A stretch of DNA of 64,000 nucleotides. It comes from [Clostridium] citroniae WAL-17108. Lineage in GTDB: Bacteria > Bacillota > Clostridia > Lachnospirales > Lachnospiraceae. The position numbers and the translations under genes were made by a program. The DNA lies in contig NZ_JH376429.1 of assembly GCF_000233455.1 (NCBI RefSeq), forward strand, positions 182,751 through 246,750, given 5' to 3'. Position 1 is the first letter of the stretch, and each line of letters starts with the position of its first letter. The notes beneath the pieces were generated by a model. It did not search any database and was not told where the DNA came from. It saw nothing but the letters and a program-made list of their open reading frames with translations. This document shows, piece after piece, positions 45,544 to 54,784 of the stretch.

Positions 45544-47721
45544 ATGGAACAATGGAATTTTTACCTGTCCGGTATTTTATATGGAATCTTCGAGCGGAGG
45601 GATGACCGGATCTTCCACCGTCCTCTGGACGTATACACCGGAATGCCGGGCGAATGGAAGGAACTTGCGGAGGATGACACCTGGTATCTGGAACTGGGAA
45701 AAATGAATGTCCGAAAAGCTCTGATGGAACTGGAGGCATACGAGGCAGGGATAAGGAATACTGAGACAAGAAACACCGCGGCAGAAAACACTGGGGCAAG
45801 AAATGCTGGGGCAAGAAATGCTGGGACAAGAAATGCTGGGACAAGAAATGCTGGGACATGGAATGAATTTAAGCGATTTGAAACTCCCGGCGGGGAGATA
45901 TTTGAAAAAAGAGATGATAAGTCTTTTGTTCAGAGAAATATTAAATTCCCAAAAAATCTCATAACGGACAATGGTCAGGTAGCTGCTTTTGTCACCCCTT
46001 ACCGCGACCAGTGCGCCGTACTTGTGAGAAACGGCCTGGAGGATAGGACCATTCTAAGCCAGTGGGCCGAAGTTAACCGGAATCCCCTCTGCACAGTGGA
46101 ACATCCAGTAACGGAAATGGTGCCCATGCGTGACCAGGTCCGCCTGGCAACCGATATCTATCTTCCGTCAGGAGCCAAGAAGGTTCCCACCGTGCTGGTC
46201 CGCACCCCATATGGAAAAACCATGGGCATTTCCTGTTATTTTCGTTTTGTCCAAAGGGGCTATGCCGTGGTGATCCAGGATGTACGGGGCAGGGAGGACA
46301 GCGAAGGCGAATGGCTGCCCATGTACTACGAAGTGGAGGACGGGGACGATACCCTTTCCTGGATTGCCCGGCAGCCCTGGAGTGACGGCAATGTGGGTAT
46401 GACCGGGGGCTCCTATCTGGGATATGTGCAGTGGGCCGCGGCGGCCAGTGAAAACCCGCATTTGAAGGCAATGCTCAGCAGTGTCTGTGCTGGCAGCCCC
46501 TTTGTGGATGTTCCCAGACGAGGCGGATGTTTTAATTCCGGCATGCTTGCCTGGGCTTTCCTGGTATCGGGACAGCATTCTGATCCCTCACTGATGGCGC
46601 GGGACGACTGGGAGGAAGTGCTGGATATCCGTCCCCTGGAAGAACTGGCTCCCAAAGCCCTGGGATATGATATCCCATTTCTGAGAAAATGGTTTTCCCA
46701 TATGGATTATGACAAACTGTGGCAGCAGGGAAACTGGAAAGACAGAACCAACGCCCACCGCGTGCCTGCCCTGATCATGTCCGGCTGGTTTGACGATAAC
46801 GGGATGGGCACCACGGAAGCCTTGGAACTTTACCACGATTATCAGGAGAAAAAGGTGATCCTTGGCCCCTGGATGCACGCCGGCAATGCGGATTACGATA
46901 TCCATGGTTTCGCCCTTGGGACAAATGCCCTTCGCTATGATATGGACCTGATCTGTTTGGCATGGCTGGAACATTATCTCAAAGGAGTGGATAATGGCAT
47001 AGACCGCACGCCGAAGGTGGAGTATTACACTATGGGAAGCAACCAATGGAAGACCGCAGACAACTGGCCGATTCCCGGCACCAGTGCACTGACCTTTTAT
47101 CTGGACGGAGACCAGGAAGACGCAGCAGCGGTGAACAGAGGAATCCTGTCCGTAAGCGCTCCTGCGTCCCCTTCCTGGGATTCCTATGAATATGATCCGG
47201 AACATCCGGCCCTCCACCTTGTAGATATGTCGGAAAATGAACTGGAAGTGCCTGCGGATTACTCCCTTGAGGAAAAACGCCCTGATATCTTATGTTATTC
47301 CACCCAGGCATTATCCTCAGACCTGACCATTACCGGGGATGTGACAGCAGAGCTTTATCTCTCTTCCGACTGTGAGGATACGGATCTGGTCGTGCGCATC
47401 ACGGATGTGGATAGGGAGGGACGTTCCATGAAACTGGCAGACGGTGTCCTCAGCGTACGGTACCGTAACCAGTTTGAACACCCGGACTTTATGGAACCGG
47501 GACAGATCTACCCTGTTAAAATCCGTACTACCAAACTGTCCCACACCTTTTGCAAAGGTCATTGCCTAAGAGTCACAATAACCTCCAGTGCAAAAAATTT
47601 TATCTTTCCAAACCGGAACACCAGAGATGGCTTTAACAGTGTGACGATCAAAACAGCCCACAACAGGATCCACCGGGGCGGAGCCCACGCTTCGCGGGTG
47701 ATGTTTAGACAGGAAGTGTGA
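45544..47721 (+). CDS. CocE/NonD-family alpha/beta hydrolase (S15 X-prolyl dipeptidyl peptidase-like)
   Basis: 725 residues. Catalytic triad motifs: nucleophile Ser in TGGSYLGYVQWA near residue 288, Asp in SGWFDDNG near residue 415, and His in LGPWMHAGNAD near residue 445. A C-terminal PepX_C jelly-roll domain follows from about residue 500. The N-terminal ~150 residues are an extra domain containing a five-residue repeat (NAGTR) at 45791-45865. No signal peptide. AAGGAGG precedes the ATG. Substrates in the family are acyl esters or Xaa-Pro peptides; the epimerase neighbour favours a peptide or peptide-ester (inference). A terminator follows. Confidence 0.88.
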   Translation: MEQWNFYLSGILYGIFERRDDRIFHRPLDVYTGMPGEWKELAEDDTWYLELGKMNVRKALMELEAYEAGIRNTETRNTAAENTGARNAGARNAGTRNAGTRNAGTWNEFKRFETPGGEIFEKRDDKSFVQRNIKFPKNLITDNGQVAAFVTPYRDQCAVLVRNGLEDRTILSQWAEVNRNPLCTVEHPVTEMVPMRDQVRLATDIYLPSGAKKVPTVLVRTPYGKTMGISCYFRFVQRGYAVVIQDVRGREDSEGEWLPMYYEVEDGDDTLSWIARQPWSDGNVGMTGGSYLGYVQWAAAASENPHLKAMLSSVCAGSPFVDVPRRGGCFNSGMLAWAFLVSGQHSDPSLMARDDWEEVLDIRPLEELAPKALGYDIPFLRKWFSHMDYDKLWQQGNWKDRTNAHRVPALIMSGWFDDNGMGTTEALELYHDYQEKKVILGPWMHAGNADYDIHGFALGTNALRYDMDLICLAWLEHYLKGVDNGIDRTPKVEYYTMGSNQWKTADNWPIPGTSALTFYLDGDQEDAAAVNRGILSVSAPASPSWDSYEYDPEHPALHLVDMSENELEVPADYSLEEKRPDILCYSTQALSSDLTITGDVTAELYLSSDCEDTDLVVRITDVDREGRSMKLADGVLSVRYRNQFEHPDFMEPGQIYPVKIRTTKLSHTFCKGHCLRVTITSSAKNFIFPNRNTRDGFNSVTIKTAHNRIHRGGAHASRVMFRQEV
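45791..45865 (+). repeat. 15-bp coding tandem repeat in the hydrolase gene
   Basis: Five head-to-tail 15-bp units (ctgggacaagaaatg and near-copies) at 45791, 45806, 45821, 45836 and 45851, with degenerate units just upstream. They encode a NAG(A/T)R repeat and keep the frame if copy number changes. Confidence 0.9.
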
Positions 47722-47783
47722 TGGAGCGTTCTGAGGGGATTTCGATTTTTGTGACTTTCAAATTGATAAGATGATTCTATAAT

Positions 47784-47828
47784 AAATGTCGAGGTATATG
47801 AAATTAATTCATACACCCCGACATTTTT
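47784..47828 (+). terminator. Rho-independent terminator of the peptide operon
   Basis: AAATGTCG (47784-47791) pairs with CGACATTT ending in TTTTT (47819-47828), with further GGT/ACC and TATGAA/TTCATA pairing inside. It closes the hydrolase transcript just before the CRISPR array. Confidence 0.8.
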
Positions 47829-47870
47829 CCTTTGGTATGATCGTAATTGAAAAATTACCAAGTTCAAATC

Positions 47871-49179
47871 TGCTACATGCACACAGTCTTCGCAGACTGT
47901 GACAGGCATGGGTGGACTTATAACCGCCATGCGCAGAATTTCAATCCACACAGTCCTCGCAGACTGTGACGTGTGAGTATCGATACTTACTATATGCATA
48001 GGTGATTTCAATCCACACAGTCCTCGCAGACTGTGACTAATTACTTGTTTCTCTCCGCTCATATATGCGGAATTTCAATCCACACAGTCCTCGCAGACTG
48101 TGACATCCGAGGGATAACATACCTGAAAATAGAACCATACATTTCAATCCACACAGTCCTCGCAGACTGTGACTCTAAATCTTAATTCTATAAAATAGGA
48201 CAGCTCAATTTCAATCCACACAGTCCTCGCAGACTGTGACCTGGCTCCCCGGTGTTGCCCAGGTAAAAGCTTCGATTTCAATCCACACAGTCCTCGCAGA
48301 CTGTGACAATGATATTGCTGGAATATAAAATCAATATAATAATTTCAATCCACACAGTCCTCGCAGACTGTGACGCTTTTGCAGCCAACTGATGAGGAGT
48401 TGCGGGAATTTCAATCCACACAGTCCTCGCAGACTGTGACTGGGGATTTAACGTGAGGGATTCGCACGGTCCAATTTCAATCCACACAGTCCTCGCAGAC
48501 TGTGACCGGTCTTAGTATTCCAGGTTGTCCCACCATCCGTTATTTCAATCCACACAGTCCTCGCAGACTGTGACGGCAAATACCTATTTCATCTCTCGAC
48601 CATGTCCACGATTTCAATCCACACAGTCCTCGCAGACTGTGACCCCTTCTTACCGGTCACCATCTCCGTGAATGCCTTATTTCAATCCACACAGTCCTCG
48701 CAGACTGTGACCAACCAGAGCAGATATCAATGAGGGCTTTGCTTTATTTCAATCCACACAGTCCTCGCAGACTGTGACGTTATATACCCGCAGCCAAATG
48801 CATTAAGCGGTATTTCAATCCACACAGTCCTCGCAGACTGTGACCGGCAATGCCCAACAGGTTTTAAACCGCGTATATATTTCAATCCACACAGTCCTCG
48901 CAGACTGTGACCAAGTTCTTTCCATCCGTCAAAAGCTAACAAAAGATTTCAATCCACACAGTCCTCGCAGACTGTGACAGCAACTTGAGGGCATGATTGG
49001 GAGCGGGTATCATTTCAATCCACACAGTCCTCGCAGACTGTGACAATCAACCGATTCCCCTTCTACCTGGGCATCCTTATTTCAATCCACACAGTCCTCG
49101 CAGACTGTGACGAATATCTTCCCTTAAAATAACCGTCCCAAAATATATTTCAATCCACACAGTCCTCGCAGACTGTGAC
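47871..49179 (-). CRISPR. Type I-C-like CRISPR array: 20 repeats, 19 spacers
   Basis: The repeat is 33 bases and on the minus strand starts GTCACAGTCTGCGAGG and ends GTGGATTGAAAT, the I-C pattern, with a CACAGTC/GACTGTG stem. Repeats start at 47871, 47938, 48005, 48072, 48141, 48208, 48275, 48342, 48408, 48474, 48542, 48611, 48679, 48746, 48812, 48879, 48946, 49012, 49079 and 49147. Spacers are 33-36 bases. Only the leftmost copy (47871-47903) is degenerate, so transcription runs leftward from a leader on the right. No cas gene is present in the window. Confidence 0.97.
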
Positions 49180-49458
49180 GGCAATTATGCATGATATTTA
49201 CTATTAAATACAACTTACCCTCATACACAATGCACAAATCTCTTTTCATATTATACTACATCTTCTCTCGAAATCAAATATTATGTGCTTTATTTTGGTG
49301 CGAATCTCCTAGACATTTTATGTTTGCTTGGGATTCGCACCATAATACTTGTATTCCCTTTTTCTGATAATATTTAATCCAAACTTTCAGTTTTGTACCC
49401 CAAAGCAATATTTATTCCAATCCCATAATATGTAAACATACACTTAACAATTGAACCG
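49180..49458 (-). promoter_or_regulatory. CRISPR leader with conserved-type inverted repeat
   Basis: AT-rich gene-free stretch abutting the leader-proximal repeat. It holds an 11-bp inverted repeat, TGGTGCGAATC (49296-49306) with GATTCGCACCA (49332-49342), the kind of GGTGCGAA element I recall upstream of other I-C arrays. This supports leader identity. Confidence 0.6.
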
Positions 49459-49806
49459 CTAAGGAGAGCAAAGAGATTTTTTTAAATTTCTGATATCAAG
49501 ATCACTTAAATGATAATTCTCCAGCTTATCGTTTTCCACAATTTTGATTTCTTCACTATCTTTATGTTTTAATGTTCTTCTCGTTTCCGTAATGATAGAT
49601 AAGGTCCAAATTAAAGTTTCAGAAAACAAGTCTTTCAAGGAATTGATATAAGCATTAACCTTCCCTACAGAATATGGACACTTGAGAAAAAGTAACATAA
49701 ATAACACCGCGCCGAATGATTGTTTCTGTACAAGCAAAGGGCAAGAATGTAAAAAATTTGCAGCAACAAGCATAGGAAAAAATATCCTTTCAAAAAAAAC
49801 GATCAT
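49459..49806 (-). CDS. AT-rich hypothetical ORF, 115 residues
   Basis: Small ORF with a hydrophobic N-terminal third (residues about 5-45, possible two TM segments) and a charged C-terminus (KHKDSEEIKIVENDKLENYH). No family recognised and no clear ribosome site. Base composition is AT-rich like the adjacent Nudix gene and unlike the core of the window. It stands where cas2/cas1 of a type I-C locus would be expected, but shows no Cas motif. It may be a fragment or not a gene. Confidence 0.3.
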   Translation of the reverse strand: MIVFFERIFFPMLVAANFLHSCPLLVQKQSFGAVLFMLLFLKCPYSVGKVNAYINSLKDLFSETLIWTLSIITETRRTLKHKDSEEIKIVENDKLENYHLSDLDIRNLKKSLCSP

Positions 49807-49878
49807 TTGTGTCTACGACAGTAACGGTGATTTTTACTAGTTGAGAATATCCCCAACCTTAGGCAAATTAAAATTTGT

Positions 49879-50499
49879 TTAATCAAATATTGTTTCCCAG
49901 CTTTCACTTTTGTATGCTTTAAAACACATTTTCACCTGTTCAATTGTGTTTTTTTCTTCTGCAAGCTTTGGTATTTCATCTTCATTAAAATATTTAAATT
50001 CTGTTGTTTCAATATTTTCTTGAAACTGACCGCCAAGAACAGAGCAAAGAACAAATACTTTACATACACCATAGGCATATACTGGCAAATTGTGTTTAGT
50101 TCTATCTTGAACTGCAATTATTTTATCAGCAGAAACATCTAAGCCCGCCTCTTCTTTAACTTCTTTAATAGTGTTCTCTTTTACGGATACATTTACATCA
50201 ACCCAACCACCAGGTAAAGACCATTTTCCATTATTTTCTTTTACAAGAAGAATCTTACCATTTTCAAATATAGCTGCCCTTGTATCTAGTTTAGGTGTCT
50301 GATAGCCAATTTCATTACAAAATAAATCTTTTACTTTTTCAATGGATATATCTGTTTTATGTGATAATATTTCAGCTGATATATCTCTAATTCTCTCAAA
50401 TCTCTCTTTATCATAAATATCTTTACCATATGTCAATCCAGCTTGAGCAAGACTTTGTAATTCTATTGCCCACTCTAACCATTTTTCAATATTGTTCAT
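49879..50499 (-). CDS. Nudix hydrolase with Nudix_hydro_N domain
   Basis: 206 residues: an N-terminal helical domain (WLEWAIELQSLAQAGLTYGK, residues about 7-60) typical of Nudix_hydro_N proteins, then a Nudix fold with the box beginning GGWVDVNVSVKEN and ending EVKEEAGL; the usual REUxEE Arg is Lys. Members hydrolyse nucleoside diphosphate-linked compounds, often ADP-ribose or nucleotide sugars. An AGAGGG site precedes the ATG. The gene is much richer in A/T than its flanks, pointing to lateral transfer. Confidence 0.85.
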   Translation of the reverse strand: MNNIEKWLEWAIELQSLAQAGLTYGKDIYDKERFERIRDISAEILSHKTDISIEKVKDLFCNEIGYQTPKLDTRAAIFENGKILLVKENNGKWSLPGGWVDVNVSVKENTIKEVKEEAGLDVSADKIIAVQDRTKHNLPVYAYGVCKVFVLCSVLGGQFQENIETTEFKYFNEDEIPKLAEEKNTIEQVKMCFKAYKSESWETIFD

Positions 50500-50722
50500 A
50501 TATCCCTCTAATATAAATTTATATTTATAGGCCCTTTTAACATATACATCATAGCTTTCGCATATGAATTTTACTAATATAATCCTGCTCTATGCGTTAT
50601 AGCAATGTCAGAAACCCTCAACACGCGCTTTCGCCATTGCATGATATTTCCTTATATCTGCCCCATGGTTTTATATCATCATAAGAAATTCAGGCGCTAT
50701 TTGGGCATCAAAGCATTAAAAA

Positions 50723-50940
50723 TCATTTCTTTTTTAAGTGTTTTAGACTGATAAAAGGCCAAAAATGTTTTGATATAACATGCTTGTCTCTTTGAAAAGG
50801 ATCCGCCATTTGTGCTGTCCACAACCAAACTTTATCATGCTCAAAAGTCACACTTTCTTTGGGTACCCCTGTCTTATATATGATTAACCCTGACAGGTGG
50901 CCATTTATTATAATGGAAAATATATTAAAAGAAACGGTAT
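50723..50940 (-). pseudogene. RhuM-family (virulence protein) N-terminal remnant
   Basis: On the minus strand an open stretch without start codon encodes VTFEHDKVWLWTAQMADPFQ and then RDKHVISKHFWPF, which resemble the N-terminal DNA-binding region of RhuM proteins (pattern KVWLTQAQMAELFxRDxxVISxHI). It ends in a TGA at 50723-50725 after a Lys-rich run. The long C-terminal part of the family is missing. The remainder of 50500-50986 shows no other gene. Confidence 0.45.
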
Positions 50941-50986
50941 AAAGATCTGAGCTTACACCGTTTCTTATTGAACAAATTTAGATAAA

Positions 50987-51979
50987 TTACTGCACCCAGC
51001 CCCCGTCACTTCCTACATAATACCCATCCGGTGTCGTGGTATTATGATACATTGCGCCGTCATCCCCGCAGTAATACCACACTCCGTTCCAGGGGATCCA
51101 GCCGGTTACCATATAGCCTGCAGCATTGAAAAAATACCACTGGCCGTCAATAAGCTGCCAATTGTTTACAGTATAGCTCTTATCCGCATTGCAGTACCAC
51201 CAGCCCACATTATCCCTGAGCCAGGCACCGCTGTAGTTATTGCCTTCGCTGTCATATGAGCCATATCCGCTGTGCCCTGCGTTGATCTCATCCGCATCCT
51301 CAGAAGAGACATACCAGGTATCTGATTCCTCCCAGGAGCCCTTGTCTGAAGAGCTATAGACGCCCCTCACCTTAAACATATAATCGCCGCTTCGGGTGAT
51401 ATACTTGGAAAAGTCGTAACTGGTATCCGAGGTGGTGATGACAGAGGTAACGGAATTGTCATTACGGTACAGGCGCACCTCGTATTTTCTGGCATCACCG
51501 TCATCCTCCCAGTTGGCTATGCCGGATGACTCGTCCCATTCCAGTTCATAGACATCCAGGTCCCGGTCACTGCTTCCCTCCAGAGAATCCAGTGTGATAT
51601 AGACAAACAATGTGCTGCTTTTTCTTGTCACGGAAGTAACCCTGCCATCCGCACCGCTCAGGTCCACATCGCTTTTGGAAAATCCGGAAGGGAAATAGTA
51701 ATCATCCTCCGCATCTACCGTAACCTTCAGTTTGGGCTTGTCATTGTCATCCCATTCATCCTTTGGTTCGTTGGTCACTTCCACATCACTGACACTGTAC
51801 CTGCCGGAATCAGAATATACATCCACATTGCTGGAACTGTCCCCGGCCTCGATCTCTGATTCCACCTCCAGAGATACGCTGTTGATCTCTGTTCTTGAGG
51901 CAGCCATAGCAGTGCTGCACATCAGAGTTAACAGTCCTCCGGCTATCCATATCATTGTCAGCTGCTTCACTCTCTTCAT
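50987..51979 (-). CDS. Secreted protein with cell-wall-binding (choline-binding type) repeats
   Basis: 331 residues. The start at 51979 (ATG) follows GGGAGTGGGG and gives a Sec signal peptide cleaved after STAMAA. The middle, about residues 30-210, carries Ser/Asp-rich beta-rich repeats and a fibronectin-like segment. The C-terminus holds three cell-wall-binding repeats: GWWYCNADKSYTVNNWQLID, GQWYFFNAAGYMVTGWIPW and GVWYYCGDDGAMYHN. Such repeats attach proteins to wall teichoic or choline-type polymers; catalytic activity is not visible. It is a single gene bounded by AT-rich remnants on the right side of the Nudix island. Confidence 0.87.
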   Translation of the reverse strand: MKRVKQLTMIWIAGGLLTLMCSTAMAASRTEINSVSLEVESEIEAGDSSSNVDVYSDSGRYSVSDVEVTNEPKDEWDDNDKPKLKVTVDAEDDYYFPSGFSKSDVDLSGADGRVTSVTRKSSTLFVYITLDSLEGSSDRDLDVYELEWDESSGIANWEDDGDARKYEVRLYRNDNSVTSVITTSDTSYDFSKYITRSGDYMFKVRGVYSSSDKGSWEESDTWYVSSEDADEINAGHSGYGSYDSEGNNYSGAWLRDNVGWWYCNADKSYTVNNWQLIDGQWYFFNAAGYMVTGWIPWNGVWYYCGDDGAMYHNTTTPDGYYVGSDGGWVQ

Positions 51980-52226
51980 ATTCCCCACTCCCTTTTTTGC
52001 TTTATAATGGGCTTCCTTTTTATCCCATTATATACGAAAACAGGATAAAAAGGAAGGGATGGAGGCCCAGATTCCCTCTGTTAATTTTCTCTGTTATCTC
52101 CCTTTACGATTTCCCTATATTATTCTCCTGCGTTATTTTCCTGTGTTTTTTCACTGTTTTTCCTCCATTGGCTGCCTTTGGCGGTTTCCTACCGCTTGTG
52201 GAACCGGGCCTTTACAAAAAGTGGAT

Positions 52227-53329
52227 CTAATCCCAGATTTCCTGTGGATTCTGTATCCTTACCACGGCATAGAACATCTCTGGTGTAGGAATCATTGGAA
52301 GGTATACATAGTAGGAGGGAAGCCACTGTGTGGGACTGTACTTTTCCTTTGCCCGGGATAGATCCCGGAAACCATAACACTCATTCAGATGTTCATACAC
52401 AAAACACAGCAGCCGTTCCACCAGATTGGCGCTGTTCTCCTCCAGACCGGCCAAAGGCGCTACGCCCAGGCTGCCAAACTCCACGCCCTCTTTCTTAAAC
52501 ACCTGAAACGCTTTATGGATGATCGTTTCCATCACACCTCCCGGCGCATCCTGCCCGTGCCTTGTGACATCGGCCATATACCCTTTTTTCCCAAGAAGGG
52601 AACAAACACGATAAAGGCGGTCGATGCATAGAAATAACGCTTATCCATAGGTTGTTCCAGCCCTACTGAGCCCAGTGTGAATTTTAGCAGTCCACTCTTC
52701 TTCTGAAGCCATTCCTGGGTAATCCTGTCAAATCCCTTTTCTATCTCTGTATCCCTCTGCTCCATCACCTTATATTCCCGTACCGTAACCCCGGCCTTGG
52801 CGGCATGGTTTATGTTCATAATGCTGAATATCCGGCCCTCTGCTTGTGCGGGGCTGGATCCAGGGTTTGACCGCATACAGAAAGGCGGCAAGAACACCCC
52901 CACCCTCCCCAGCTGAACCAGAAAAAAACCAACTCAAATCCAGGAACCCCCTTGGCTCGGGATATCCCTTCCCCATTCCGAAAATCCTCCCTAAAATAGA
53001 CAAATGCAACGGCCGGGGCTCTATCCCCGGCCATGATAACTAAGTGGGCCGGATGGTGAAACCCAGAAAAACAACGGACAAAATTCATGCATAAGATAAG
53101 GACCGCAATACACCATTCCACCCTTTTTGCGCTTCATCTGCTGAAGGGACGCGGCCAGGAGCACAATGGAAAATGCCCTCTGGACCATCTTTCCCATTTC
53201 CAGTGAAACCTGCACCTTCTCGGATACGGGCAGGGACGGAAGGAAGCTGAGGATCAGCAGCGCCAGGGAGGCCAGCGCAATGATACTAATAATAGTATTT
53301 TCAAATCTGATACGGCGGTTCCGGCTCAT
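52227..53329 (-). pseudogene. Degraded MprF-like (DUF2156) phosphatidylglycerol lysyltransferase remnant
   Basis: Several frames on one strand together spell fragments of an MprF-like protein. The N-terminus (53329 down: TIISIIALASLALLILSFL) has TM segments and breaks near 53120. Middle pieces continue in another frame (FSGFHHPAHLVIMAG). A DUF2156 part follows (LEQPMDKRYFYASTAFIVFV) and, after one more shift near 52570, its C-terminal end (RHGQDAPGGVMETIIHKAF, LNECYGFRDLSRAKEKYSP). At least three frameshifts and missing interior sequence show that it cannot make a full product. The intact family aminoacylates phosphatidylglycerol, giving cationic peptide resistance. Confidence 0.8.
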
Positions 53330-53414
53330 GGTTACCTCTTTTCTTCCTATGCCTTCCATCAGGTACTCCTTTATACTCTGACAGCCTGGTACCGGGAATT
53401 TTACTTTTAGAATA

Positions 53415-54050
53415 TCACCTGACGGATATCATTTCAAGGATTTTATCCTCCGGCACCTCCAGAGACAGTTTAAGGGAATAGGAATATGTTCCGTCTGTCC
53501 ATAGTGCAAAGCTGTATCCTCCCTCATTCCCTTTCAGGGTGGCCCTGCCTATATCAAGTACTGCCTCTGTTTCATTTTCAAAAAGATTATAATCCCCTGA
53601 TCGGTCCTCTGTACCAGCCCACATCCGGTATAAAGCGCTTTGGCCTTCACCACTGTAATCGATCTGGGCAACTTCTTTCCAGAATGCGGTATAAGTCTTA
53701 TCAGTCACATCAAAGGGAAGGGAGGACAACTCAATGACCTCAAATCCCACTGCCTCGGAAAGACTCTGGAGGGAGGCGCATTCCTGGATATCCGGCACCA
53801 CCTGGACTGCAGGATCCTTAGGTTCCATGGGAGCCTGTCTGAGAAGTCCTCCCGGATAAAGAGCCGTACCTGCCAATATCACAACAAGGCAGACCGCTGC
53901 TGCCAGTGTTTTTACATAAGAGGGCAATCCCTTCCTGGGAGGAGCCGGTACCAGGTTCATGTCCCGGATATTCCCCAGGATACGCCGGCTCATCTCATCC
54001 GTCACACTGACTCTATCCATAATCTGTTCATACCGTTTCCTCAAAATCAT
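53415..54050 (-). CDS. Anti-sigma-like membrane protein with DUF4367-type C-terminus
   Basis: 211 residues. A short cytoplasmic N-terminus (YEQIMDRVSVTDEMSRRILGNI, split by the start) is followed by one TM segment (VKTLAAAVCLVVILAGTALY, about residues 46-65) and an extracytoplasmic domain with GDYNLFENE and a C-terminal SFALWTDGTYSYSLKLSL typical of DUF4367. Its start overlaps the sigma-factor remnant stop by about 23 bases, the usual sigma/anti-sigma coupling. Since the sigma factor is broken, it may now be without partner. Confidence 0.65.
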   Translation of the reverse strand: MILRKRYEQIMDRVSVTDEMSRRILGNIRDMNLVPAPPRKGLPSYVKTLAAAVCLVVILAGTALYPGGLLRQAPMEPKDPAVQVVPDIQECASLQSLSEAVGFEVIELSSLPFDVTDKTYTAFWKEVAQIDYSGEGQSALYRMWAGTEDRSGDYNLFENETEAVLDIGRATLKGNEGGYSFALWTDGTYSYSLKLSLEVPEDKILEMISVR

Positions 54051-54340
54051 ACACCTCCTTTAAGATTTCCCTCAGTTTTCCCCGCCCCCGGCTCAGGCTG
54101 GAACGCACGGTCGCCTCCTTCATTTTAAGGATTGTTCCAATCTGAGCCGTGGAGTATCCCTCGTAATAAAACAGGTGGATCACTTCCCTGTACCGGACAG
54201 GCAGTTCCCTTACTGCCTCCCACACAAAAGACAGATCCTCCCGCTGTTCCGCAGCCAGCGTATCCCTCTATTTCCCGGATCCGCTGTGCAAACACATGTT
54301 CCAAACATACACATATCATGTCTGTCCCCTGCCTCCTGAC
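54028..54340 (-). pseudogene. Broken ECF-type sigma factor (region 4 intact, region 2 lost)
   Basis: Residues VWEAVRELPVRYREVIHLFY, then YEGYSTAQIGTILKMKEATV and RSSLSRGRGKLREIL, form a typical sigma-70 region 4 of an ECF factor. Upstream the frame is closed by TAG within about 30 codons, and an overlapping frame (54319 down) shows only a scrap of unrelated reading. Region 2 is missing, so the gene cannot give a working sigma factor. It abuts a truncated DUF4367-like gene, as expected after an internal deletion. Confidence 0.75.
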
Positions 54341-54681
54341 TATCTGACGTTCTTAACCAGCTGCTTCATTTCCCCGCTGCCCACAGCCTTGCGTACCCTG
54401 ATTTCTCTGTCATGCGCTGCATCCCGAAAGATCAGTTCGATCATTCTCTCCTCTGACACACGTATCACTGGTTTTCCCCAGTCTTCCGGCATTTTCATGA
54501 CCTGGATCTCAAAACCGGCTCTACGGCCGGCCTCATTAAGGCTCCCGCATTCCGTAAAGGGATTTACCATCCCCGCCATACTGCCTGCCAAGGCAGGCTC
54601 ACCGGCAGCATCCAAGCCGCTGCCCATAGCCGGATCACATAACATCATGGCACAAAGTGTTAATACAGCTATTTCTTTCAT
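54340..54681 (-). CDS. Truncated secreted DUF4367-like protein
   Basis: The start at 54681 (or 54684) follows AAGGAAAT and gives a Sec-type signal (MKEIAVLTLCAMMLCDPAMG). The rest reads NPFTECGSLNEAGRRAGFEI and IRVSEERMIELIFRD, the first half of a DUF4367-type domain. It stops after IRVRKAVGSGEM where intact members continue with GDYN and about 60 more residues. It is probably a remnant of a deletion that also removed sigma region 2. Stability and function are doubtful. Confidence 0.45.
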   Translation of the reverse strand: MKEIAVLTLCAMMLCDPAMGSGLDAAGEPALAGSMAGMVNPFTECGSLNEAGRRAGFEIQVMKMPEDWGKPVIRVSEERMIELIFRDAAHDREIRVRKAVGSGEMKQLVKNVR

Positions 54682-54784
54682 CATAATTATTTCCTTCTTT
54701 CCTGATTCAATTAGACTGCCTTTTGGCGGTTCTGTTATAAATACAGTTAAGGAGATAAAAATGTTGCAAAAAATTATTAAATTC

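Noticed and set aside
48278..48942. Short minus-strand open frames within the CRISPR array
   Set aside because: They consist of repeated translations of the CRISPR repeat (SARTVWIEI) and are not genes.
49459..49806. A remnant of cas1 or cas2
   Set aside because: The position fits, but the sequence shows no Cas motif and the composition matches the AT-rich island instead.
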